Source: Acanthaster planci (lineage: Eukaryota; Echinodermata; Asteroidea; Valvatida; Acanthasteridae). From it: a stretch of DNA of 64,000 nucleotides. Shown here piece by piece: positions 26,301 through 34,869 of the stretch. Within the stretch, counting starts at the first letter, position 1, and every line of letters begins with the position of its first letter. The notes beneath the pieces were generated by a model, which worked only from the letters and a program-made list of their open reading frames with translations, was not told where the DNA came from and searched no databases. A program made the position numbers and the translations under genes. Location: contig NW_019091431.1 in NCBI RefSeq assembly GCF_001949145.1, positions 1,165,426 through 1,229,425 of the forward strand. Direction: 5' to 3'.

Positions 26301-29300
26301 GATAATTCGCACACAGGGATTAGCTCTCTCAGGGTATACACGTTTTGTTTCAAAGTAGTTTGGGAGGATGCAGAAGAGACTTTTCGGTATGCCCACACTT
26401 CGTTGTCTGGAGAGGGTCAAATATTGCTCTCCTCAACTCCCACAACCCCGTTCTTGACCTTGTGCATGAGGAGATTGGATTCTTGGAGTAGTGCTGGCCA
26501 ATGGAATGAGCAAACAACCAGTTGAAACATATTCATGTATGCGATACAAATATCGACTTCTTGGAGTGGTGTAGTAAAACCAGCCTCTTGAGGTGATCCA
26601 TGGAGCATTCTTATTTTCCAGAGGCAAAGAATGCTCCATGGATCACTGAAAGAGACTAGTTTGACTATATCACAAGATAAAGCAGTCAATATTTGTTTTC
26701 TGACACCTCACCTACAGATTCTGCACAATTTATGCTAATATCAATAATGAAACACCAAAGATCAAAGCGTCAGTGTTCCATTTTACAAATTGTGTGTGAC
26801 GTTAGAATGTGTGTACTGACAACATACGCCACATAACGTACCAGACCTATAGACATTTTCATTGTCTTATTAAACCTATTCAACTTGTAGCTACTACATA
26901 GCCTGGTTCAACAGGTCCGAGAGTAACAGGTGAAGGTTTACGCTATATATGAGCCGAAACACGCGCCTGGGCACTATTCATGGTTTCATTGCTACAGATA
27001 TAGTTCTTTGGTTGCTGAGGGTGTCGTTCTTTTTCAGAGCGAGGCTGAATGTGTATAGTCTTTTTGGAGTAGTGGTACGAAAATAGGAAATCTAGCAAGC
27101 ATCACATGACACACTTTCGGCCAATCAAGATTCAGAATCTGTAGGTGAGATGCTGTAATGGCTACTATCCATTCCTAGTTCTTGCCAGTACTGACCATGA
27201 GATGTCTGCTTTGGAAACAGCAGTAAGAAGTTTACTCCAAGTAAGGGACGGCGACCATTTAGACCCGGTTTGAAAAGGGCCCCCCGGTAGCCCACCCGGT
27301 ATAATGCCTGCCCGGTATTCAGGCTACTCCAGGCCGGTATCAGGCCTGTCAGCACGTTGGCATTTCAAAGTCCCTGATGGAAGGCTTCCCCCACCATGCT
27401 TCCACAGATGAATAGGGGTCTAAGCGGATTAGTGCAAAAATTGTATAGAGCTGAAGAATTAAAAACCACAAGCCGGTTCCTTCTGGGATACTAGTAGATT
27501 ACATGTACCAGTACTTGCAAACAATAGACCCTAGGATGAAGAAGTTCGATATCAACAACCAGTCCAGCATCCCAGGCCGGTAGCCAGGCTGGTAGCCAGG
27601 CCAGTATGAAAGGGGTTTTTTGCAACCGGGCGAGCTTACCGGGGGGCCCTTTTCAAACCGGGTCTAAATGGTCTCCGGCCCTAACTTCCAAGCTTTAAGC
27701 ACGGCCTTATCACAAGGAGAGTTGTGTGTGGCGTTTGAATCACAATTTTATTTTCAATGATCCGTATTTTCCTTTGTAGGTCTGCCTGGTTCCAATGGCC
27801 CCAAAGGTATGCCCGGTGAACGGCCTGAAACCGAGAAGGGGGTCAAGGGTAGCAGAGGTGACCCCGGACCCCTTGGTATCCCCGGACGACCGGGCTCCCC
27901 GGGATTCCCAGGAGTGGGTGGATTTGCCGGTAAGTCGTCATGGGCAGCAATAGCCAAATAGCTCAATTATGGTATCTTTTTATATCTAGTTTCCGAGCAT
28001 TGCAGAGAGCCATGCAGGATTTTCCTATGTTAGGGTTTTCTCCATCATAACTAGGTGCTAGGAGCCTGCAAACGCTGATGATGGACCCTGCCTTCGGCTT
28101 GACCATAAAAAACTAAAAACAACACCTCCATTTTGAATACACATATGTTCATGCTCACGCATTCCCAGTAGCATGAAGAGAGTTCTGTAAAGAGTTCTTC
28201 CCTCTCAAGCAGTTAACACTTTTGGTTTTTCCCTGTCTCATCTTTGCCACAACAGGTCCATCAGGAATGAAAGGGGATAATGGAGACCGTGGCATTCCTG
28301 GCGAGATAGGCTCAAAGGGACAGTCTGGTCCCCAGGGCCTGCGTGGGGACTTTGGTGGACCGGGACCTCAAGGTAGACTGTGTGATTGCATCAATTTTGT
28401 AAATAAATGTCAGCGCTCTGATATTTGCCAGAGCAGACCATATCATATGTCTGCTTACTTCACGCCAACAAAAAGAAAACTCTCGAGGGAAACAAAGTTA
28501 ATGATGCTTGTTTGAAATCAATTCGTCCTGCTTTTTTTATAGGGAGTACTGTTTGGTTGGAAGGGTTTGTGACCCCTGAACAAGGGGTCTGGGGTTTTTA
28601 ATCCAGGTGCTTGATTGGAACAGTTATCTTCATCAAAAATTCCCCAACAGATGGGCTCTGTCAAGCCCAGAATTGGAATTTTACCGTTTCAACATTTCTG
28701 AGCAGGTTCAAAAGGGGAGAAGGGTGTTGCTGGTGACAAGGGTCAGCCAACCTTACCACCACGACCCCTGGGCTTCATTGTGGTGAAGCACAGCCAATCC
28801 AGGACCATCCCACGCTGTGATGCGGGCATGACGCAGCTGTGGACTGGCTACAGTCTACTGTATACGGAAGGCAACGAGAAGGCCCAACATCAGGACCTGG
28901 GTAAGTGATGGGGGGAGGGAATCTGCCGGAAGAAAGTGGATGCTATTTGTGAATTCACTGTAGCTTGTGAGTAATATTTGTCTTTCATTTTGTACCTTCA
29001 TGAATACTTGACGATGTGCAGTGTGAGAATCCGAAATGCCGCATGTCTTACCATGTATGTTCTGTAACGTTACCCAATAGGCCTGGCTGGGTCCTGTCTG
29101 CCCAGATTCAGTACCATGCCCTATGTCTTCTGCAACTTCAATGACATCTGCAACTACGCCCAGCGCAATGACAAGTCCTATTGGCTGGCTACAACCGAGG
29201 CTATTCCCATGATGCCTGTGGAGGGCAATGCAATCAGGCCGTTCATCAGCCGCTGTGTGGTCTGTGAGACGCCCACACAGGTCATTGCCGTGCACAGCCA

Positions 29301-29943
29301 GGACACGACGCTGCCCGACTGCCCTCGCAACTGGCGCTCGCTGTGGATTGGATTCAGCTTTGCTATGGTCAGTGTCCATGGTGATTGCATCATGGGGATG
29401 CTGGTAGTCACGTTGATGATAGTAATGATGGTGATGTTGACCATGGTAACAGCAATGATGATAATGTTTGCAATAGAAGTGAGGGTTGTGTTTAGAATGG
29501 TGGTTACCGTGGAGATTTATATGATAACACTGATAGTGGTCAATGAGATGGTAAAATGCTGGTAGTGCCTGGGTTTATCTCCATATCAGTCACATGATGA
29601 CAATTCAAGTCCAAGTAAATTCATCAACCTTTTCAAGACTCCAGTCCAGTTTCTTTGATTGACTAATTCCATTTATTTCTGGTCACAGTACACATCTGCT
29701 GGCGCTGATGGAGGTGGTTCTGCCCTGGCCAGTCCAGGATCCTGCCTTGAAGACTTCCGGGCCACGCCCTTCATTGAATGCAACGGGCGGGGCCGCTGCT
29801 TCTTCTACCGCAACACTTACAGCTTCTGGCTGACCACGGTGGACACCAACAACATGTTCAGACCGCAGGAGTCGCAGACGCTCAAGGCGGGCTCGCTGCG
29901 CTCTCGCGTCAGTCGCTGCCAAGTATGCCAAAAGATCCTCTAG
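6186..29943 (+). CDS. COL4A2: collagen alpha-2-type chain of collagen IV (5' end missing)
   Basis: Basement-membrane network collagen, secreted and trimerised. Thirty-eight exons join in one frame to 1,701 residues plus TAG at 29,941-29,943. The order is: end of the 7S region, a long Gly-X-Y helix with many interruptions, and a complete NC1 domain with 12 cysteines. NC1 resembles vertebrate alpha2 rather than alpha1: [48 protein letters not shown] and a final RCQVC. N-terminally, PGCNGSVGESG and [11 protein letters not shown] match the alpha2 region that follows the cysteine cluster, so only the signal peptide and about 35 further residues should lie upstream. Human COL4A2 is 1,712 residues. 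The family assignment is nearly certain; the alpha2 assignment is strong but made from remembered family sequence. Individual exons are listed in the next three entries. Confidence 0.96.
8177..8763. mobile_element. piggyBac-like non-autonomous element with TTAA duplication
   Basis: A TTAA sits at 8,173-8,176 and at 8,764-8,767. Immediately inside are inverted ends: CCACTTGTCGCCAGG on the left and, read inward from the right, CCACTTGCTGCCGGG. TTAA duplication with termini of this kind is the hallmark of the piggyBac superfamily. The 587-bp interior has no transposase. It lies in a collagen intron. Confidence 0.6.
13094..13320. repeat. dispersed repeat family A, copy 1
   Basis: About 225 bp in a collagen intron aligns in the same orientation with 23,627-23,865. 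Shared blocks include GACAGTCCTTT, GCTGAGTACGC, GGAATGTAT and TTCGCGTGCACGC, and both end GG-AGGGTGCA-TTCA. No coding potential is seen. Probably an old short transposon. Confidence 0.7.
17118..17340. mobile_element. short inverted-repeat element starting GGGCCCAATTTCA
   Basis: The left end GGGCCCAATTTCATGGCACT and the right end, read inward, GGGCCCAATTTCACGTCACT match except for three bases, and both continue into GCTTAC. The 223-bp interior carries repeated GTAAGCA/TAAGCAC motifs and no ORF. No target-site duplication is evident. It looks like a MITE in a collagen intron. Confidence 0.65.
17418..17516. repeat. 99-bp inverted repeat with 13-bp arms
   Basis: CTTGGCTGTGGCT at 17,418-17,430 is the exact reverse complement of 17,504-17,516. 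Related words (GGCTGTAGCC, TAGCCATAGCC, AGCCAAAGCCAC) recur in neighbouring collagen introns near 19,110-19,160 and 20,245-20,315, suggesting a small repeat family. Confidence 0.5.
20592..21651. mobile_element. pogo/Tigger-like element remnant
   Basis: The right end, read inward, is CAGTAAACTCTCGATAACTC followed by GAACCTC and is flanked by TA. The left end near 20,592 reads AAACTCTCAATAACTCAAAG, a diverged match. CAGT…CTCGATAACTCGAA termini with TA duplication are typical of the pogo/Tigger branch of Tc1/mariner. I see no intact transposase; the interior is degenerate. It fills most of the long collagen intron 20,514-22,291. Confidence 0.45.
23153..23445 (+). other. COL4A2: GC-AG intron of the collagen gene
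   Basis: The exon ends ...AAC ACA G and is followed by GCATGT, not GT. Splicing at this GC donor to the acceptor GATGTTAG at 23,445 restores Gly-X-Y frame (G|GT GCA AGA). Reading through instead meets TAA within four codons. No alternative GT donor in phase is nearby. Confidence 0.75.
23627..23865. repeat. dispersed repeat family A, copy 2
   Basis: Second copy of the family seen at 13,094-13,320, same orientation, inside another collagen intron. It shares GACAGTCCTTT, GCTGAGTACGC and TTCGCGTGCACGC. Its divergence from copy 1 implies an old dispersal rather than a recent duplication. Confidence 0.7.
24832..24948. repeat. dispersed repeat family B, copy 1
   Basis: About 115 bp in a collagen intron aligns with 46,440-46,553 in the same orientation, sharing GCACAATT, AGAACCAGCGTG, GTACTCCATT, TTGCACTAC and CTTCCTGGTT, and ending ATGTCAC. 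No coding potential. Confidence 0.65.
25164..25411. repeat. four tandem copies of a 62-bp unit
   Basis: Four consecutive 62-bp units, each starting ACATGTATTTAGCAAACACG and ending CCAGTCCTGTG, differ at only one or two positions (GGCATTT, GGCTTTT, GGCTTTA, GGCTTTT). The array lies in a collagen intron. Just upstream (25,020-25,150) is a more degenerate series around GTGCACATTCAGTTGAAAA. Confidence 0.95.
26593..26646. repeat. perfect 20-bp inverted repeat with 14-nt loop
   Basis: The arm at 26,593-26,612 (GTGATCCATGGAGCATTCTT) is the exact reverse complement of 26,627-26,646. The spacer is 14 nt. It lies in the intron 26,266-27,779 of the collagen gene and would fold into a stable stem-loop in the transcript. 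Confidence 0.9.
27245..27681. mobile_element. Harbinger-like MITE with TAA target-site duplication
   Basis: TAA at 27,242-27,244 and 27,682-27,684 flanks a 437-bp element. Its inverted ends share GACCATTTAGACCCGGTTTG followed by AAAAGGGCCCCCCGGTA, with a few mismatches in the outermost ten bases (GGGACGGC versus GGGCCGGA). A 3-bp TWA duplication with GGG-initial termini is characteristic of PIF/Harbinger. The interior carries many CCGGTA words and no transposase. Confidence 0.75.
28706..29943 (+). other. COL4A2: collagen IV exons 36-38 of the window: end of helix and NC1 domain
   Basis: Exons 28706-28900, 29081-29367 and 29689-29943. The first contains the last Gly-X-Y triplets and the start of NC1 ([10 protein letters not shown]). 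The other two complete both C4 subdomains. All 12 NC1 cysteines are present. A Met in IPMMPV and a Lys in TLKAGS occupy the positions that form the peroxidasin-made sulfilimine cross-link between NC1 trimers in other animals, so the partners for that bond appear conserved. The middle exon reads on openly past its donor (GTCAGT at 29,368), but joining to YTSAG at 29,689 restores the family sequence. Confidence 0.95.
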
Positions 29944-31640
29944 ATTGATTTTTTTAATATGTCTTCCATGGGAAATTTTTTAGCCTTTCCCCATTTGAAG
30001 CAGTAATAAATTTCTTGAACAGCAATTTCAATCGTCAATTTTCTATTCTTTGTCAGAATTCATAAGTGCATTGTCAAAGAGGGCTTCCATACTGGCGTTG
30101 TTTGAAGTTTCTAGTATAGTTAAAGTCGTAAAATAAAGCAATTTCAATTGTATATTCTCAAACTTTTTGGCATGATCAGTTTTTTATCAGGTAAGAAAAT
30201 TGCATAATGAAAGTTTGTAAGACAGTGTAAAATCTAAAACCCTCTTTTTGATACAAATTAAGTATCAATCTGGATGATTCGTGTGGCAAACATTTAGCTG
30301 GTTGCCAATTTGCCGTTGCAAGTGGCATATTCCTTAAAGTGTAACATACTTGTTGAAATCTGTGGTCAAGGAGGGTAAGTTATTAATAAACAGAGAGACT
30401 CTGTATGGGTTACTCTAAAACTTCCCAGCATTAGGTCTAAAACATGGAAGTTTTATCCAACTTTTTAAACCCTTAAATAAATGACTTTCATTCATCATGG
30501 TGCTAGCTGATTTGTTTTAGATGTAAATGCATGTTTTATAAGATATATATTTGTGTTTTTTCCTCTCTCATAATGATAATTGCAGTTCTCCACAATAAAT
30601 TCATGTGTAATCCCGGTGTATTTTTAATCTAGTGTGGCTGTGGTTCTTTTAAATCTTGTTTCATCGATTAGTTTTACAAATCTAGACTTGTATTAATACA
30701 GTCATGTTCACACATTAGATAAAACAGAATATGCTGCAGTTCTTTTGAGATTACTTACAATACTCTCTTGGTACATTCAGGAGTTATTAGGAAGAAATCC
30801 GCTATTGTGCCAATTATTTCCATTTGTGGATTTTTCCACATTTGGGAGTCTTGTGATGGGTGTTGTGTTGTTTCTCATTTGTAAATTAAGGGCTGAGAAA
30901 CGGTGGCCTAAAGTCTGCTGTAAGTTGGTGACACGTAAGGAGAGCAGTAACATGAAAAATGTGAATCGTAAAATACAGTGCCTCCATGTTGAAAAGTCGT
31001 CCTCCCAACATTAAAACCTCTAACCTTCCAAGACATAAGGAAGTGACATATCTTCCTTCCAAGTATTGAAGGAAGCTGCCTTTGTTGTCAGAATGGTGTG
31101 GGAAAGACGACAAAATGCCAACAAAAACCATTAACCTTGGACTGCTGAACATGCACATTGTAATGGCTCACCAAGTGTGTACTTCAAATTTTCAAAGTGT
31201 CGTATAATGCATTGTCCATCCTTAGCATCTGGGGTGAATTCAGTCCCGATATTTATAAATCTGTTAATCTGGTTTTGTGTATTTACGTTGTATTTTTATT
31301 TGTAGATGACATAATTGGTAACACGTTATTTGGCAAACTATTTAAATGATAAGATTTGCAGTAGCAATAGTTCAGTTATTAAAATGCTCTGAGTAAAAAT
31401 TATTGAAAGAGAAAAAAAAAAGACAACTGCCAAGTTGACATTCACACAGCACATCTATCATTTGAATTTTGAAAGAAAATATTTTTGATAACATGGGAAT
31501 GCTTGAATGTTGCTTAAAAAAACAATCTCGGCTTGAAAATGATTACGTTATGGTCTTCACTGGTAGAACTCATTAGTGGGTAATGCCATGCGTGCCCTTT
31601 CTGTATGGATAATAAATACACTGACATATTTCATAGGTTA
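29944..31640 (+). other. COL4A2: probable 3' UTR of the collagen IV gene
   Basis: AT-rich sequence without coding exons follows the collagen stop. AATAAA-type signals occur at 30,005, near 30,130 and 30,590, and at 31,611-31,616. The last is the most distal before an oppositely oriented signal, so the longest transcript may end near 31,630. Which signal is used cannot be told from sequence. Confidence 0.45.
31611..31616 (+). terminator. candidate polyadenylation signal, collagen IV
   Basis: AATAAA, the most distal forward-strand signal before the convergent DCUN1D transcript. More proximal AATAAA copies exist, for example at 30,005. Confidence 0.35.
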
Positions 31641-31774
31641 AAGAGCATTAAATCTAATGGGGTAAAGTTGATTTCACAGACATTTGTTTGTCGTGTAGGT
31701 TATTTCTATCATGACTGCTTGTGAATCTTAAAAAAACAAACCAGCAACACTGTGATCTGTACAATATTGAAAAC

Positions 31775-31780
31775 TTTATT
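31775..31780 (-). terminator. candidate polyadenylation signal, DCUN1D gene
   Basis: TTTATT on the plus strand, AATAAA on the minus strand. If used, the DCUN1D 3' UTR would be about 3.1 kb and would end about 130 bp from the distal collagen signal. A nearer alternative lies around 34,030. Confidence 0.3.
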
Positions 31781-34700
31781 TAGTATAATAGCAGATATTT
31801 CATCATCCTATGAATCCAAGTTAGAGTATATGGTTATTCTTGATTAAAAAACTCTAAGTGAAAAGAAGGGAAAATTTGAGAAACAAGGTATTTCATTCAC
31901 CATCAATTTTTTTTTAAATTGGATTTGTTCTTTTGTCTCCTGTAGGCTTTTGATAGAAACTGTACCGAGGTGATGAAAGCTGTTTTTGAGACAAATTTGA
32001 TAATAATCCAAATGTACTTATACTTGATCTTTACCTTCTGTTTTATATCCATACAGGGCAAGTAAAAACAGCAATGCAAGTCAATAGAGTCGATTAGATC
32101 TGAGGGGAAAATCAAACAATATCTGTAAGCAAATAGCTACAAGAACCTTCCTTCAGAAATAGCCGTTTAACTCCATGTCTGCAGAAACAAGTCTAGATTT
32201 GCTTTTTTTGAGGGGGGGATGAATATGAAACTGAAAAGACTGAAGTCACTCTAAATGAAGAACGATGCCCAAATTTTGTCATCAAGTAAGAATTTAAAAG
32301 CATTTAGATTAAAATCCAAGTTGGCAGAGGAATTCCACTTTGCCATTATTTTGTAGCTGGTTGCTTTGGATATTGAGAGGGGAAAAAAAACGATCATAAG
32401 GTTCTGAATTGCATTGTGTTACTGGCCCTACATTCATTTTGTAAATCCCTCGTAAAGAAATACAGAACAAGCCATAATGTAATGGAGATAAAATGCAATC
32501 GTGGCATGCAGTCCTCGACATTTACAAGTACACAGATAGGTTACATATCAATACATGCTTGAATTATCCTATGAACCTTCCCCATTCCCCATGGTAATTC
32601 CTTTAAGATTTATGTACATGATTGCAGGAAGATTCTTGTCTTAGCATTTTATCTGTACACTCAGAAGTAAGTAAAGGAGGCAGTGACAAGAACGCTACAT
32701 CATCTCTTAACACGTCACTTTGGAGGTGGGCTCCAGTTCCACAAAGCCGTGTTCTGGATCAAAATGCAATGACCATGGCTTGTGAGTACTACCTTGCATG
32801 CAGCATGGGACTTGGACTGAGCAAGTCACAGCCTCTCATAACCCATGTTTACAATCAAGCTACATGACCTTGAATGCAGGGCTTTTACAGATGGGCTGAT
32901 CCATTCTGCTTTAAGTTGGTCGATTTCACTGCCACTAAAACAGGGAAACCCTCGTGCCATTTCTCACACTGTCTTCCCTGATCACCAACTGCATACGCAA
33001 ACATACCTGTAACAGTTTGGCTTGTTCCATTTCACAGAGTGTACACAGTCAGAAATGGAACAGTCCAGGTTGACTAAACTCCCTCAACATGGTATACATG
33101 TATTTCAATTGTTACAGCACAGGTCAACACCTTTTAAAACCCTAAACTTTTTCAGACCTGTTAGTTAGACAACATACTAGGCAGGACAACAAAAAAATCC
33201 TGTTAATCCCCCCTCCCACTTCTGTTAAAAGAGCCCATCAATCATTACAAAATCTACAGACCATCCACAAGCTGTTTCTGCTTTCGGGAAAAAAAATGCT
33301 TGAAATTTTAACACAGCTTTAGAATAGTTTGTCGATATTTTTGAACTAGATGGGCTATAGACCTGATTTCTTGCTGTCTTGTGTTATTTAATTACTCTTG
33401 TAGAAGGCAATCATTGAAAATGAATCATAACCCTGCAAATGATGTATGCCACTTGCCAGATCTGAAGTTTGTGACTTCACTTTGCCTTTGAGAAAGATTT
33501 GGCCTGGATTAAAATATCAGGCCCCGTAACTTTTTTGATTTGTAACCAGTGAAGAACATTTCCTTTAAGATTCTTGTTGGAGACACCAGGGAAACTCATC
33601 TCTTATTAAATTGCAAATTAAAAAGATATTTTAACACACTGTGTCTAGTCATTCGTGAAAGAAAAATTTATGAGAATACATTCGCAATAATGAAAACCTG
33701 AGGCTGCTTTGCATTCGGTATTGACAGAGCTGTCCGTAGAGAGTTGTGACATGAGTGTCTCACTTGTTGGCACCAAAATGGTGGATTATGCATCAGTGCA
33801 CATGGACAACTGGCACACAATACCTTCATGCTGTACTGCAAACATTACCCTAACCCCCAAGGGTGTATGTAAGATCATATTGATATCGGGGTATTTGGGA
33901 CTGTTCGGGATCTACTGAACAGCCATTTTGGTTCCAAGCTTTGAAGTTGGCTTCACTCTCTCTCTACGCGGCTCTGCGTATTCTGCTTGGACACCAGAAG
34001 TTCAAAAGCCACAGCAACCAACAAATGACTTTTATTTTGATTTAATGTATACTAAATTTCCACCCACAACCATGCTGGGAAGTCAGGATACCATTTCAAT
34101 AACTTTACAGAGTAGCCACATGCCTTGTGGTCTGTAATTTTAAACAAACCAATTAAAGCACTCCTCAAATAGGAAAGAAAAGCTCCCTTTTAAATAATTT
34201 ACACTAAAAATTATAAATATCAGTCTCATAATTCAGTATTTGAGCCAAAAACAACAATCTTCCGACACTACCTTTGGAAGTGTTTTTGATTACGTGAAAT
34301 TATAAAGGAATTGAATGTGTTAGCTTTTTCCATTTCATTTGCAGCTGTTTATGAAAGCATTTTTCAGCAAGAGATGGAATTGTGACATGAGGGGTTGTTG
34401 TTTATCTAAGCAACTTGCAATACTTTCAAACGGTACAGTCTCTAGGCTGCCACACCTGATTGTCACATGTATCACATCCCCTAAAAGTTACGTGGGCCAT
34501 TTTTCAAGCATCCGACTTCAGAATTACTCAGAAGCCCTGGATGGCAAAACCAACTTCAATTAACTTAAACATTTGCTTTTTCATTCGGAAGCATATGTAG
34601 CCAAGTCACAATTGCCCTAAATCAAAGGGGCCTAGAATACAGCTAGAAGGTTTGCATGGCGAGGCCTAAAATATTAAAGTTGGAGATGATACCAAGGTTT

Positions 34701-34869
34701 GGGAACGCCCTGTCTAATGAATAGTTGACAACTTATCCTCCTACATTTGAGTTTAAACAACAACCCCTACGGGATACACTACAATAGAGTATGGATAATA
34801 TGCATATATTTACATAGTGATGAGAGGTTGGCGGGTGGTTGCTAAGGATACAGTGATGGGGGCCATCCG
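31781..34869 (-). other. probable 3' UTR/flank of the DCUN1D gene
   Basis: No coding exon is recognised on either strand. It is AT-rich and contains one copy of dispersed repeat D (33,847-33,909). It lies between two converging genes, so most of it is probably untranslated DCUN1D message or spacer. Confidence 0.4.
33847..33909. repeat. dispersed repeat family D, copy 1
   Basis: Begins ACCCTAACCCCCAAGGGTGT and continues ATGTAAGATCATATTGA…GGGACTGTTCGGG. Aligns with 35,211-35,276 and, less well, 61,931-61,990, all in the same orientation. Confidence 0.75.

Larger units (their letters stand above)
11491..28372 (+). other. COL4A2: collagen IV exons 12-35 of the window: mainly split-glycine Gly-X-Y exons
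   Basis: Exons 11491-11689, 12239-12415, 12781-12909, 13538-13716, 14589-14664, 14942-15054, 15585-15762, 16356-16550, 16842-17066, 17794-17952, 18321-18491, 18849-18992, 19680-19814, 20058-20236, 20450-20513, 22292-22459, 23045-23152, 23446-23517, 24105-24230, 24600-24716, 25547-25696, 26158-26265, 27780-27929 and 28256-28372. Most join with one base of the glycine codon on the left and two on the right; four (11491, 14589, 15585, 20450) begin in phase 0. Interruptions include a CPLC pair in the 13,538 exon, an Asn-rich stretch with an NLT site at the end of the 14,942 exon, and VVSP in the 25,547 exon. The intron after 23,152 uses a GC donor; the donor after 19,814 is GTCACA. Confidence 0.9.

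Noticed and set aside
29368-29565. Read-through of collagen exon 37 into a Met/Val-rich tail ending at 29,565.
   Set aside because: Splicing at GTCAGT to 29,689 restores the second NC1 subdomain; the tail is imperfect GATG-type simple sequence.
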